Both the position numbers and the translations under genes were made by a program. Below, piece by piece: positions 44,585 to 54,182 of a stretch of DNA of 64,000 nucleotides (positions are counted from its first letter, which is position 1; the number at the start of each line of letters is the position of its first letter). The notes under the pieces are model-generated. The model had not been told where the DNA came from and ran no database searches. It saw only the letters and a program-made list of their open reading frames with translations. This DNA comes from Nonomuraea basaltis (GTDB taxonomy: Bacteria > Actinomycetota > Actinomycetes > Streptosporangiales > Streptosporangiaceae), in NCBI RefSeq assembly GCF_005893125.1, contig NZ_VCJS01000014.1, forward strand, positions 1 through 64,000, in the 5' to 3' direction.

Positions 44585-45471
44585 CACGCCGCCTCCGCCT
44601 GACTCGCGCCAGTCGGCTCCGCGCCGCTCAGCGACAGCATGGCGGCCTCTGCGTCGGGCGTGCCGGCCTCCGTCGCTACGGCGGCCTGCATCCGCTCCTG
44701 ATCCACCTCCGCGATGATCTCTTCGGCCTCGCGCTGCTCCAGCCCCCACCGGTTCATCAGCGGGCGGCGGCCCAGGCGCTGCTTACCCTCCCCGAGGCTG
44801 TCGAGGTAGGCCAGCCGCGCCGCCGCGTACCGGTCGGTGGGCAGCACCGGCACCTCGCGCTCCACCTCGACGACGGTCTCAATGGGCTGGCACACGTGCT
44901 CCTTCACCGGCGTCTCACCCGATGGCCGACGGTTGTTGCGGACGATCCACATGAGCAGCTCGTACGCACCCGCGAATGCCAGCGGCGCCAGGGCGCTGAC
45001 CAGGCGCGATCCGAGTCCGTCGGACCAGCCGTGCGCCACGTTCGCGGCCAGAGTGACTGCGCCTCCCAGGGCCAGGGCGACCCACGCCAGGACTGGCACG
45101 CGGATCTGGCGACGCGAGCAGTAGACCATCACCAGCGACGCCATGACGATCACGCCGTCGGACATGGCCGGGTACAGGATGGCCATGTCGTGCCGTTCCC
45201 CGAGGGCGATGGCCAGGCCGTAGAAGTGGTGGTACGAGACGTAGGCCGCAGCCGCGGCAACGGCCAGCAGGACGGCCACCGCGAAGCCGAGGATGACCCG
45301 GTCTCCGACGCGACCCGCGCCAGTGTCCACAGGCCGCTCAGCGACCGGCACGGCACGCGGGTGACGGTGGCGGAGAAGGTCGGTGAAGAAGCGCCGGATG
45401 CGCTTCGGCTGCATCTCGTCGGCGGGATTCGCTTCCAGGCCGATCGTGGGTGTGGAAGGGTACTGGCTCAT
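44584..45471 (-). CDS. DUF2637 membrane protein of the transfer module
   Basis: 295 residues. Four membrane helices in the central DUF2637 region (VILGFAVAVLLAVAAAAAYVS; YPAMSDGVIVMASLVMVY; VALALGGAVTLAANVAHGW), then a soluble tail with an HTH-like segment (NRWGLEQREAEEIIAEV). DUF2637 proteins are typical of actinomycete conjugative elements. The 410 bases upstream to attR hold no gene and should contain the operon promoter. Confidence 0.85.
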   Translation of the reverse strand: MSQYPSTPTIGLEANPADEMQPKRIRRFFTDLLRHRHPRAVPVAERPVDTGAGRVGDRVILGFAVAVLLAVAAAAAYVSYHHFYGLAIALGERHDMAILYPAMSDGVIVMASLVMVYCSRRQIRVPVLAWVALALGGAVTLAANVAHGWSDGLGSRLVSALAPLAFAGAYELLMWIVRNNRRPSGETPVKEHVCQPIETVVEVEREVPVLPTDRYAAARLAYLDSLGEGKQRLGRRPLMNRWGLEQREAEEIIAEVDQERMQAAVATEAGTPDAEAAMLSLSGAEPTGASQAEAA

Positions 45472-45810
45472 GGCCTGGCTCCTGGTTTGGTCAGGTGGCT
45501 GGGTCTAGGCCGGGGCCCGGTGTTAGAGTCACCGGCCCCCGGCCGCCTAACTGCCGCTGGGTTGGCGGGTCAGCGGGGTCAACGTGAGACATGCGACTGG
45601 GCGGTCCCTGGAATTCGGGTACACGTCCGCTGTGGAGCGCGTGACCGAGACCTCGTACGGGTAGCGACGCTGAATCGCCTTGCCACCTTCGTCGCGGGTT
45701 GGAGGTGCCTCAACCTGCACCAGGAGGTGCCCGCGGCTGATCCCCCGCGTGATACTTCGACTGATACCGCCGCCCGTGTTCCCGGATGTTCCTGGATGCC
45801 CCAGCCAAGA

Positions 45811-46275
45811 TCAGAAAACGGCGTACGGGCAGCTCAAGATGGGTGCGGATGCCCGCGCATGTACCCCATTGCCCCCATGATCCTGGGAGTTCAAGTCCCC
45901 CTCGGACACAAACCGGTCGCCTATGGGGTCCTGGTCACGCGCAGACGTGACCAGGACTTTTTGTTTTGACGGGTGGTAGATCAGTCGCAGTCCGATGTCG
46001 GCGTAGATCTTGGCCTTCCGCAACGGGTCGGCGTTCGAGAGGACGCGCGCCATATCTCCGAGCCGGCGCGTGATCCCTGCCAGTTCATCACGTCCCAGCC
46101 GCTTTCGAGGCAGTACGTGCGCCCGGCTCAGACGTTGCTCGGCCGCCGTCTTACGGTCGAGCTCTTCCTGGATCCATCCAGCGACCACGGCTGCATCCGC
46201 GCCCGCCTCAAGGGCAGCCCGATGCTGGGCGAGCTTGCGATCACACTCGGCGATCTGACGGCGTGCCACGGCCGG
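45811..46275 (-). pseudogene. Large serine recombinase, C-terminal remnant
   Basis: Coiled-coil and C-terminal part only: RRQIAECDRKLAQHRAALEAG, GWIQEELDRKTAAE, LGDMARVLSNADPLRKAKIYADIGLRLIYHP. The catalytic and zinc-ribbon domains are missing. Its end reads through attR into the element, and its upstream end meets the helicase fragment at about 46275. Confidence 0.75.
45885..45909. other. attR, copy of the tRNA-Leu 3' end
   Basis: GGGAGTTCAAGTCCCCC followed by TCGGACAC. It matches the tRNA end except for one G-to-A change in the T stem and one missing C. It is isolated, with no tRNA body to its left, as expected for the far end of an integrated element. Confidence 0.65.
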
Positions 46276-46963
46276 CCGCCAGGAGATCGGGCAGACCGAT
46301 CCCTCGCTGCTGACCGAGGAAAGAGCGGGACCACGCCTGCTCCTGCTCGGTGGCCGGAGCTGGCGGGTGGCCTTCATCGACTGGACACGCAAACGGGCCT
46401 TCGTCGAGCCGGCCGAAGGCGGTGGCGTCGCCAAGTGGACAAGTTACGGCATCGCCGGACTGTCCTACAGCTTGACACGGGCAATGCGTGAGGTCCTGCT
46501 CGGGGCAGATCCACCGGTGTCATTGACCCGCCGTGCCCAGGTCAAGCTCGCCGAATGGCGAGAGGAGGAAGCGCCCGACACTGTGCATCCCGGAGGAACG
46601 CTGATCACCCGCGCAGGTGACGGCGTTCACTGGTGGACTTGGGCCGGATACCGCGCGAACGCAACGCTCACCGCCACATTGCCGTCGATCGCCGACCCGA
46701 TCCAGCGGCCCACGGACTTCTCCGTACGGCTGCGCGAAGACTTTACGCCCGCTCTTTGGCGAGAGGCCCGAGATAAAGCGGGCAAGGGCGAGATTCTTGC
46801 TCTGCCAGAAGTCGACCGCCGCGCGGTCAGTGGGCTGAAGTTCTCCGCAGTCCTGCCAGAACGACTAGCGATGGCGACGGTCGCGGCGCGGCTCGCTGAC
46901 ATTGAGGGAGCACGGGCCTCCTTAACCGAGCCGATCCGGCTACAACTCGCCTCTCCCTCATGA
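46275..46963 (+). pseudogene. DEAD/DEAH (Lhr-like) helicase, C-terminal remnant
   Basis: About 230 residues open from the junction: IGQTDPSLLTEE, RLLLLGGRSWRVAFIDWTRKRAFVEPAEGGGVAKW, ending LTEPIRLQLASPS. Resembles the C-terminal part of large Lhr-type or defence-associated helicases. Motor domains are absent, so it is a fragment. Internal GTG 46367 could give a 198-residue product. Confidence 0.6.
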
Positions 46964-47202
46964 TTATTCCCGAAAAACGGAGGACCTTAGGCGGCAGATG
47001 TGGGGCAACCTGGCACAGCTTGTGCGCGAAGCTGGCAGCGACCAACCCGTGATCACCAATTCCCGGCCAGCGCCGACTGCCTCCCCTACCCGGCACCGCC
47101 AACAAACCCATGACGAGAGCCTGACCAAACGCCTCCACTTCATCACCGAAGCGGGCAGCGCCGTCCATGCGGTCCTCAGATGATCCACGACTCAGCCTGG
47201 CC

Positions 47203-47667
47203 TCAGACCGTCACAGTTACAGTCAGGGTGAGGACCGCCGAGCGGCCGGCCTGGGTGTACTGGGCGATCTGCAGCTCCTGGCCGTTGCTGACGTGCGGGT
47301 CGGCGCTGACCTGGGCCGCGCTCGAGACGCCGGTGGCCCGGTCCACGACGAGGCTCCGGCCGAGGTGCGCGTTCACCTGGATCACGTGTTCGGGCAGCGA
47401 TGTTGTGCTGTTGCGGCAGAACAGGTGGATTCCGTTGATGTCCAGCTCGCGCTGCAGGGCCATCAACCGGTCGTAGTCCAGACGGTCCAGTTCCCGGCGC
47501 AGTCGCGCAAAGGTCGCGGGTGTCACCTCGATGGTCAGCTTGGGTGATCCGAAGGACAGGACCGGCAGACCGTCGGCCAGGGATGGCAGCGGCAGGTGGA
47601 AGATCTTCTCCAGTGCCTGCTCGTGGCCGTGCGCAATCCGGGGCTCCTGGGAGGCCAAGTGCAGCAT
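47203..47667 (-). CDS. Hypothetical protein, 154 residues
   Basis: Reads LTIEVTPATFARLRRELDRLDYDRLMALQRELDINGIHLF with a helical middle and ends LTLTVTVTV. No family recognised; moderate coding character. May be an accessory gene of the mobile region. The bases between 46964 and 47202 show no convincing gene. Confidence 0.4.
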   Translation of the reverse strand: MLHLASQEPRIAHGHEQALEKIFHLPLPSLADGLPVLSFGSPKLTIEVTPATFARLRRELDRLDYDRLMALQRELDINGIHLFCRNSTTSLPEHVIQVNAHLGRSLVVDRATGVSSAAQVSADPHVSNGQELQIAQYTQAGRSAVLTLTVTVTV

Positions 47668-47695
47668 GACCGTTCGGGCACGGGGAAGGCGGCCC

Positions 47696-47836
47696 GTTAT
47701 CTTGGGTGACTCTTAGCAGTCAGCCATGTCAGGCAAGTAAGGTTGGCGCGTACTTGCCTCACTAGTATTCAGGGGTCTTCAGGCATGTCAGGTGCGCTGC
47801 CTCGGTACTACCGGCCTGAGCGGGCGGTGGCCGCCG
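47696..47836. repeat. Direct repeat, copy 1 (integrase 5' region)
   Basis: About 140 bases closely matching 49491-49632. Contains inverted repeat AGGCAAGTA / TACTTGCCT around AGGTTGGCGCG and the first codons of an integrase (MSGALPRYYRPERAVAADA), which then breaks off. A GGTCAACGCG motif that lies 350 bases downstream in the other copy follows at once here, so copy 1 carries an internal deletion. Confidence 0.75.
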
Positions 47837-47973
47837 ACGCCGGTCAACGCGCTCGTTAACCTTCCGGCTGTCGTACTCAGGGTCGGGCGAACCCAGGACT
47901 GCGGTGGAGAGCGTCGTACGGGCCTGAGGTCGGCAGCCGCCGCCCTCGCGGATCCAGCGGCTGCCTGATGCCG

Positions 47974-48849
47974 TCAGTCGCTGCCGCGCCCCAGCGGCCC
48001 GAAGGCGACGTCCTTCTCCTGCCGCAGCACCTTCCCGTCGGTCCCGTACGCCGTCACCGTGACGGGCGGCGACTCCAGGATCGTGGCCTCCTTATTCTCA
48101 GGGTCTTCGGGGTCGCGCACCAGCTTCCCGGTGATCCGTACGATGAAGAACCCGTTGGCGATCCGCGCCGACGTACGCCGCCCGTCCGCCCAGTCGACCT
48201 CAACCCGTCGCACGGCGTCGCTGACCCGCCCGGTGACGACCCGGTACACGTCGTCCTTCTGGATCCGCTGCTTGCCGACGGTGTACGAATGCGTGTGGCT
48301 GGTGTATGCGTCCACCTGCAGATCACCGGAGAGCCCGGCTAGATTCCCGGGCGGCTTGAACCCCCAGTAGGTGAAGACCGCGCGCTCGGCCATGTCCTTC
48401 TGATCGGTCGGCGTGCAGAGCACGAAACCGGCGTCACTGCCCACCAGGGCAGTACTCCCGCCCTTGTCTGGGTAGTCCACCAGCACCCGGAAGTCGTCAG
48501 CCGCCCCCTGCTCGGCGATCCGCCGGTTCCCGTCCATGTTGTGCACGGGCCCGCCCTGGGGCATGCACTCGCGTACGAGCCGCAACTGCTCGGGGGTGTT
48601 GTCCGGCAGGGCCGCCACACCGGCCGCGGTGGCCGGGCCGGGGGTGTCCGGGGAGGGCAGGACCACCGCCGCGATCACCGTGGCGGCCACCGTGGCGGCC
48701 GCGGCCACCGTCGTGAGCCCGGCGACCGACCACGCCCGGCGCCGGCGTCGGGCGAGCGTCCGCGTGGCATAAGCCAGCGGGTCCACGGGGGTGGCTTCGC
48801 CGGCCATCAGGCGCAGCTCTTCGGCGATCCGCCGTTCGTCGATGGTCAC
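47974..48849 (-). CDS. Membrane protein paired with a SigE-family sigma factor
   Basis: 291 residues from GTG 48849, overlapping the sigma stop by 4 bp. Short cytosolic N-terminus (ERRIAEELRLMAGEATPVDPL), one helix (GLTTVAAAATVAATVIAAVVL), then a beta-rich extracellular domain with paired Cys. Typical partner of SigE-type factors and probable signal sensor. No known domain name. Confidence 0.75.
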   Translation of the reverse strand: MTIDERRIAEELRLMAGEATPVDPLAYATRTLARRRRRAWSVAGLTTVAAAATVAATVIAAVVLPSPDTPGPATAAGVAALPDNTPEQLRLVRECMPQGGPVHNMDGNRRIAEQGAADDFRVLVDYPDKGGSTALVGSDAGFVLCTPTDQKDMAERAVFTYWGFKPPGNLAGLSGDLQVDAYTSHTHSYTVGKQRIQKDDVYRVVTGRVSDAVRRVEVDWADGRRTSARIANGFFIVRITGKLVRDPEDPENKEATILESPPVTVTAYGTDGKVLRQEKDVAFGPLGRGSD

Positions 48850-49352
48850 TGCAGGCCCTCCAGGATGACGCTCTCGCCGACCAGCTTGCGCAGGCGGGCG
48901 ACGGCTTGATGGGTTTGGCTGCGTACGGTGCCCACCGAGCAGCCCATGATCGTGGCGACCTCGGACTCCGGGAGGTCTTCGTAGTAGCGCAGCACCAGTA
49001 CCGCTCGTTTGCGCGCGGGCAGGATCCGTAACGCCTTGCCCAGCGTGATGCGGGTCTCCACCTCGGAGGTGCGGTCGGCCACGCCGTGATCGGGAGGCGC
49101 TTCGTGCACGCGTTCGCGGCCCCAGCGCGGGCTGCGCCACCGCCCCACCTGTTCGTGGTACATGACCCGCCGCACGTACGCCTCCGGGTTGTCTCGGATA
49201 CGCCGCCAGTGCCTGACTGTCTTGGCCAGCGCCGTCTGCAGCAGGTCCTCGGCGGCGTGCTGGTCGTTGGTCAGGACATAGGCGAGCCTGATCAAGCTGT
49301 CGGATCGGCTGGCGACGAACTCGGTGAAGTCGCGCTGATGGTCAGGGTGCAA
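48846..49352 (-). CDS. SigE-family ECF RNA polymerase sigma factor
   Basis: 168 residues from TTG 49352 (GAGGAG 5 nt upstream). Region 2 SDSLIRLAYVLTNDQHAAEDLLQTALAKTVRHW; region 4 LVLRYYEDLPESEVATIMGCSVGTVRSQTHQAVARLR. Matches the actinobacterial SigE/SigL-like subgroup. Together with its membrane partner it sits exactly between the two copies of the 140-base repeat. Confidence 0.9.
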   Translation of the reverse strand: MHPDHQRDFTEFVASRSDSLIRLAYVLTNDQHAAEDLLQTALAKTVRHWRRIRDNPEAYVRRVMYHEQVGRWRSPRWGRERVHEAPPDHGVADRTSEVETRITLGKALRILPARKRAVLVLRYYEDLPESEVATIMGCSVGTVRSQTHQAVARLRKLVGESVILEGLQ

Positions 49353-49490
49353 GGGCTCTCCTCGTGTCTCGCACCAATAGACGTAGATGAGCTGACGGAT
49401 CTATGGTGCGCGTCAGCCAGCACCGCCGATGTCCTGGATGCCGGCGTCGTCGCGCCGCCGTTCATGCTGGCGTTAACAGCGTTATCTTGA

Positions 49491-49632
49491 GTGACTCTTG
49501 GTAGTCAGACATGTTCGGCAAGTAAGGTTGGCGCGTACTTGCCGAACAGATATCTAGGGGTCTTCAGGCATGTCAGGCATGTCAGGTGTGCTGCCTCGGT
49601 ACTTCCGGCCTGAGCGGGCGGTGGCCGCCGAT
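49491..49632. repeat. Direct repeat, copy 2 (integrase 5' region)
   Basis: Holds a 13-bp perfect inverted repeat TGTTCGGCAAGTA / TACTTGCCGAACA (49512-49548) with the same 11-base centre as copy 1, directly upstream of the integrase start at 49570. Confidence 0.75.
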
Positions 49633-50700
49633 GAGTCGGTGTCGTGGGTGGTGGTCGATGAGAATCTCGGGTTGCATGTCGAGGCGTGCGCGTATCTGGC
49701 GGGGCTGCGCGCGGCGGACCGGGCGTTCAACACCGAGAAGACGTACGCGGGCCGGATCGCCTTGTACTTGTCGTACTGCGTGGGACATGGCGTGGACTGG
49801 TCGAGCCCGAGCTTGGCGCAGTTGATGGCGATGATGCGGTGGCTGGTGGACGAGCCGATGCGGTCGCGGTCGCGCAGGCCGGGGGCGACGGCGCGCTACC
49901 GCAGCGAGGGCACCGCGAACGCGATCATGGGACGGTCGGGGAGTTCTTGTCGTGGTGCTGTCTGCAGGGGTGGGTGCCGCCGACGCTGGTCAACGCGTTG
50001 TCCCGGCCGAAGTATCTGCGTTTTCTGCCTGCGGGGTTCGACGCGGGTGAGGACGGTCAGCACCGGACGGTGATGGCCCGCACGATCAAGTTCCGGGTGG
50101 CGGTGCCGGGTTATGAGTGGCTCTCAGATGAGGAGATCGGCGTGCTGCTCGGCCTGGCCCGGCACGCCCGCGACGTCTTCTTGATTCAGCTGCTTGCGGA
50201 GACCGGCATGAGGATTGGTGAAGCGCTGGGGCTCCGCAGGCAGGACATGCACCTGCTGCCGGACTCTCGGGTGCTGAACTGTCGGCATGAGGGGCCGCAC
50301 GTCCACGTCCGGCGGCGCCTGAACGCCAACGGCGCGTTCGCCAAGGCGCGGCAGCCGCGTGCGATCCCGGTGGAGCGCGACACGATCGAGGCGTATTCGC
50401 ACTACCAGTACGAGCGGGACGAGGTCAGCGAGGCCGCCTCGATTGACCTGGTGTTCGTCAACCTGTTCCACCCTCCGCTGGGCGAGCCGATGAAGTACGA
50501 CAACGCCCACGAGCTGTTCTGCCGCCTGGCCGAACGGGCCGGGTTTCGGGCTCGGCCGCACATGATGCGGCACTCGGCGATCACGCGGATGCGGCGGGCC
50601 GGGGTGGACCGCCGGGTGGTCCAGGAGATCGCCGGGCATGGCCCGTGTACGACTTATGCGGGTGCGCGTGATGCCGGAAAACGAAGAAGCCGTTTCGCGT
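49570..50700 (+). pseudogene. Tyrosine recombinase, frameshifted and 3' truncated
   Basis: N-terminal SAM-like domain in one frame up to about 49930 (AADRAFNTEKTYAGRIALYLSYCVGHG...TANAIMG), continuing in another frame at TVGEFLSWCC. Loss of one G from a G run (ATGGGACGG) explains it. Catalytic parts follow: LLAETGMRIGEALGLRR, HMMRHSAITRMRRAGVD, VQEIAGHG. The end around the catalytic Tyr is shortened and abuts the opposite-strand membrane gene. Confidence 0.78.
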
Positions 50701-51531
50701 AGAGGGTGGCGGCAACGAGTGCGGCTGCGACGAGCAGGTTCCAGCGGATGCCGGTGATCATGAGCGCGAACTCGGTGCCGTGGGTGAGATCCTCAATGGC
50801 TCGTTGGAGTGCGGCCAGGCCGAGGAGCGCGGCCGTTGCCAGGGTGATGTGGCGTCGTGCCCGGTGCGTGGCGACGGTGCCCGCCGCTGCCGCCAGGGCG
50901 ACCAGGACGATCAGGACACCGTCCACGTCGGCCTTGCACGACCACGCCCACGGATGGTTCCACCGCACCTCGGCCGGCGTCGTGCCGAGGACCCATCCGG
51001 CAGGGCCCGAGGCCGGCCGGAGTGACGCCCATCCGGCCGTGAACGCCGACGCCGCCATGGCGAGCGCCCAGACGACGGCTTCCGGTCGTGCCGGGGAGCT
51101 GGGCGAACGCGCGGTGAGCAGCAACGCGATGAGGGCGGCGGCATAGCACGTCTCCGCCGCCCAGTGCGGTGCGGTGCGAAAGGGAGGTATCCAGCGCTGT
51201 CGGTGTGCTGGGTCTCGGAGGGGAGCCGGAGCATGAGAGCAGCTGAGATCGCTGCTGTTCCCAGGGCTACGCTCCAGCGCGGGGCCGCGAGAAGGAGGCA
51301 GGCCAGAACAGCGAGCAACATCAGCTCGGCCCATGAGAGCAGGTTCCCCCATGGCGTGACCGTCATGAGGAAGGGGCCTGCTCCCTCGATTCCACCGCAG
51401 ATCCCGAGGACCAGTTCGGCCGCGGTGACGCCGGACGTCTTCAGCAGGACCGGCGCGGATGCGGCCAGCACGGCTCCGACCCGAAGGAGGCCGGGAATGA
51501 GCCGCGGGCCCACAGTTGGCGGCTGCGCCAC
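50654..51531 (-). pseudogene. Membrane protein gene frameshifted by a 5-bp repeat
   Basis: About seven or eight hydrophobic segments over roughly 290 residues, split between two frames. The first part runs MAQPPTVGPRLIPGLLRVG...GYLPFAPH; the second from HWAAETCYAAALIALLL to RAPA. The break lies in (GTGCG)3 at 51164-51178: removing one unit rejoins the frames as PFAPHWAAETC. No named family. Confidence 0.65.
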
Positions 51532-51889
51532 GGATCTCCTTTGTCTCGTTCACAGGTGGCCGGAGCCGAAGCGACGATAACGGAACGAGGCCGCGGGCCG
51601 GAAGGTGGTGCGGGTCCGCCGCCGACTAGGCCCAGTACGGTTCCGACGCTCTGACGCGGGGCCTTGGTCATCGAAGTTGGTAAGCCTACTTGCCTTACGT
51701 GGCTTACAGCCCTTCAAGCGGCTGACCAGCCAGTTCGCTTGAGTACCGGTAGGCCGCTGACGAGGTGCCTGATATTCAGGTCCTTTTCCAGCGGCCTCCG
51801 GGAGGAGGGCCACCCAATGATCACTTGCGCAGTCCTGACGAGAGCCGCCGACCAGACTCTCGCCCGTCTCGGTCCCCGAATCGCTCACT
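51532..51889. other. Gene-free stretch with repeat fragments
   Basis: No convincing gene. Contains GTAAGCC / GGCTTAC around a TACTTGCC motif (about 51680-51707) and CCTTCAAGCGGCTGACCAGC at 51711, which recurs at 63052. Confidence 0.4.
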
Positions 51890-52417
51890 TCACCCCGAAG
51901 CGGCCCGCAACAGCCGAAGCTGACCAATCTCAGTGACGTTCTTCATCAGCTCGGAATTCACCCAGGCGACCATATGGGCGACGGTGTGCTTGGAGTCCCT
52001 TGGCCATGGGAAGGCGGGGGCCGTGGCGTCCAAGTCGGTGTCGGTGAGGCGGTCCAGCACCGCCAACCAGTCCTCACGGAGGCTGCGCAACCACTCGATG
52101 GCGGTCCTTCCATCACCCGGCCAAGCGATCTCGGCCCTCTCCCGCGGTGTCCGGCCCTGAGCGTGATCGATAGTCACGCTCCACCACCAGCCGATATGCC
52201 AGCTCACCCAACCGATCGTGGGAACCGGGACGGGGTCGGGCTCGATCTCCGCCCAGTCAGGCACCCAGGTCCCCTCGACGTCCGGACGCACAGTCCAGCA
52301 GCGGGAAGCGGGCTCCCACAGGAAGTCCGCGGGCTCCAGCCGCTCCAGGTGGTAATCGAACAGCGACCAGGTCAAGTCGAACTGCCAGCGCAGCAGCTCG
52401 CATCGGGATACATGCAT
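51890..52417 (-). CDS. DinB family protein
   Basis: 175 residues from ATG 52417 (30 bases more are open upstream). Four-helix DinB fold: LLRWQFDLTWSLFDYHLERLEPADFLWEP, then TIGWVSWHIGWWWSVTIDH with metal-binding His, and HTVAHMVAWVNSELMKNV. Such proteins are thiol-S-transferase-like enzymes in actinomycetes, often mycothiol-dependent. Divergent from the TetR gene. Confidence 0.85.
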   Translation of the reverse strand: MHVSRCELLRWQFDLTWSLFDYHLERLEPADFLWEPASRCWTVRPDVEGTWVPDWAEIEPDPVPVPTIGWVSWHIGWWWSVTIDHAQGRTPRERAEIAWPGDGRTAIEWLRSLREDWLAVLDRLTDTDLDATAPAFPWPRDSKHTVAHMVAWVNSELMKNVTEIGQLRLLRAASG

Positions 52418-52490
52418 TGGTTGATCATGACAGAAACTACAGCCCATTGCAAAAATATAATCGACTTAAGTTTTGTAGTAGACTCCTCTT

Positions 52491-53129
52491 ATGCAGGAAG
52501 GACTGCGGGAGCGCAAGAAGCGGCAAACTCGGCAGCGTATCTCCGAGGTGGCCATCGGCCTGTTCGTGGAGCGCGGCTTCGAGAACGTGACGATCGCCGA
52601 GGTCGCGGCGGCCGCCGAGGTGTCGGTCAACACCGTCTACAACTACTTCGAGGCCAAGGAGGACCTCGTCCTGCCGCCCGAGGAGGCCTCCCCGCAGCGG
52701 CTGGCCGACATCGTGCGGCAGCGTCGGCCTGGGGAGTCCGCGGCGGGCGCGGTGCTGGCGCGCCTTCGGGAGGAGGTGCGCGGCCGCGAGCGCCGCGTCG
52801 GGCTGAGCGCCGGATTCGGAAGCGTATTGGAGATGATGCGAGCCGCGCCCACGCTGTCCGCCCGACTGGAGGACCTCGGCCGTCAGATGACGGACGCGCT
52901 GACGGTTGTGCTCGCCGAGGAGACTGACGCATCCGAGTACGATCCGCTGCCGCGCGCGGTCGCCTGGCACATCGGCTGCCTGCACGCACTGGTCATGACC
53001 GAGATCGGCAGACGAACGGCGGCGGGCGAGCGTCCCGACGCGATCGCCGAGGCCGTCCTCGAACTGCTGGACATCGTGGAGAGCCTGCTCGGTGAGCGAG
53101 TCCTGGGCTATGCCGTACGAGAGGAATGA
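52491..53129 (+). CDS. TetR family transcriptional regulator
   Basis: 212 residues. N-terminal HTH ISEVAIGLFVERGFENVTIAEVAAAAEVSVNTVYNYFEAKEDLV and helical ligand-binding domain. The intergenic gap to the divergent DinB gene is AT-rich and holds ACTTAAGT (52464-52471), a possible half of its operator. Overlaps the DUF6204 gene by 4 bp. Confidence 0.9.
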   Translation: MQEGLRERKKRQTRQRISEVAIGLFVERGFENVTIAEVAAAAEVSVNTVYNYFEAKEDLVLPPEEASPQRLADIVRQRRPGESAAGAVLARLREEVRGRERRVGLSAGFGSVLEMMRAAPTLSARLEDLGRQMTDALTVVLAEETDASEYDPLPRAVAWHIGCLHALVMTEIGRRTAAGERPDAIAEAVLELLDIVESLLGERVLGYAVREE

Positions 53130-53428
53130 CCGTGTTCAGAGTGACGATCAGAGGCAAGTTCAAGGGGCTCGACGACGCCGGCCGGGCCGCCGTGATGGCG
53201 GGGAGCGGCGCCGCCTACACCGAAGTGGGCACGTTCACTCACGACGCGAGCGTATCGGCCTTCACCTTCCGCTGCCAGGTGCCCGCCGGGCCAGACGACG
53301 ACGAGGACGACGCCGCCCTACATGCGATGGCCGCACTGGAGGCGCACGGGTATGCGCACGAGATCTTGCAGGTCGCGGTGACGGACATGCGTACGATCAA
53401 AATCCGCCGAAAAGGGCGCGACGACTAG
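53126..53428 (+). CDS. DUF6204 family protein
   Basis: 100 residues; start set by the ATGA overlap with tetR. VTIRGKFKGLDDAGRAAVMA and SVSAFTFRCQVPAGPDDDEDDAA fit the small DUF6204 family commonly downstream of a TetR gene. Function unknown. The 420 bases after it show no convincing gene. Confidence 0.85.
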   Translation: MTVFRVTIRGKFKGLDDAGRAAVMAGSGAAYTEVGTFTHDASVSAFTFRCQVPAGPDDDEDDAALHAMAALEAHGYAHEILQVAVTDMRTIKIRRKGRDD

Positions 53429-53849
53429 CTAAGCGAACCTCCGAGCGGGCAAACAGGCCGCGAATTGCCGGCAGGATCCACCTGACGATTACGTGGAGAC
53501 ACCGAAGCAGCGGTGGCGCTCAGCGAAAACTGGCGATCTGGTTCGAGTGGCGTTCGACCCGCTATGTTTCTACCTGGAGTCAGGACGCGCACGCTCCTCG
53601 CCGCTGCCACCGCCGCCCACGCCGACGCGGTGGCACCGTCGGCCAAGGTTCCTCGGGCCCGCGAAGTTCGCCTTCCTTCCTGCTGAGCGCATGTGCATCC
53701 GCGAAGGCAAGGCAGCGTGGGGGCTCTGCTGGAACAGGACGACACTATGCCCAGAAACAGTAGCGCCGCCCGCCGCGAACAAGCCCGCGCTCTCGCGGCC
53801 GCCGAAGGAATCTCCTACACCCCCATAGCGTGTCGACCGTTCGAGGTGG

Positions 53850-54094
53850 GGGTCGTCGGGAGTCCCGTTCCAGCCAGGACTCGTACCCGACGTGATCGCC
53901 GGTCGTGGCCGAGTAATACCAGCCCGCGTAACTCGTCCGTGCTCGAACCTCACGTTCCAGCTGGCCCCGAGCGGTCTGCGACACCGTACACCGTCCTGGT
54001 AGAAGTCCAGCTCAAACGCGTAGAGCGCCGGATCCGCGTACCAACCGCGAGTTCCTCCAACGTCACTCCTGACGACCGGCGACGCGTCACTCAA
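53850..54094 (-). pseudogene. TnsA-like transposase endonuclease, N-terminal remnant
   Basis: Two frames joined give FELDFYQDGVRCRRPLG... then GWYYSATTGDHVGYESWLERD, the N-terminal nuclease signature of actinobacterial TnsA-like proteins. It ends directly after the ERD motif. Frameshift near 53925. Confidence 0.6.
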
Positions 54095-54182
54095 CCTTTG
54101 GCGGCACGAAACTGGTGGTCATCAACCTTCGGTGACAATGATCAGCCTTCGGTGACGCAGGACAGGGACGGACGATAACGGG

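Larger units (their letters stand above)
37297..45909. mobile_element. Defective AICE-type integrative element in tRNA-Leu carrying a lasso-peptide cluster
   Basis: Bounded by the tRNA-Leu 3' end (37297-37322) and a near-identical copy at 45885-45909. It contains a tyrosine integrase next to the left end, a lasso-peptide gene set in the middle, and a TraB/FtsK translocase, small membrane protein and DUF2637 protein at the right. These are hallmarks of actinomycete integrative conjugative elements such as pSAM2. The integrase is truncated and no replication initiator, excisionase or Pra-like gene was found, so it is probably immobile by itself. Confidence 0.75.

Noticed and set aside
52447..52490. 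Riboswitch between DinB and TetR genes
   Set aside because: Only 44 bases, AT-rich; fits an operator and promoter region instead.
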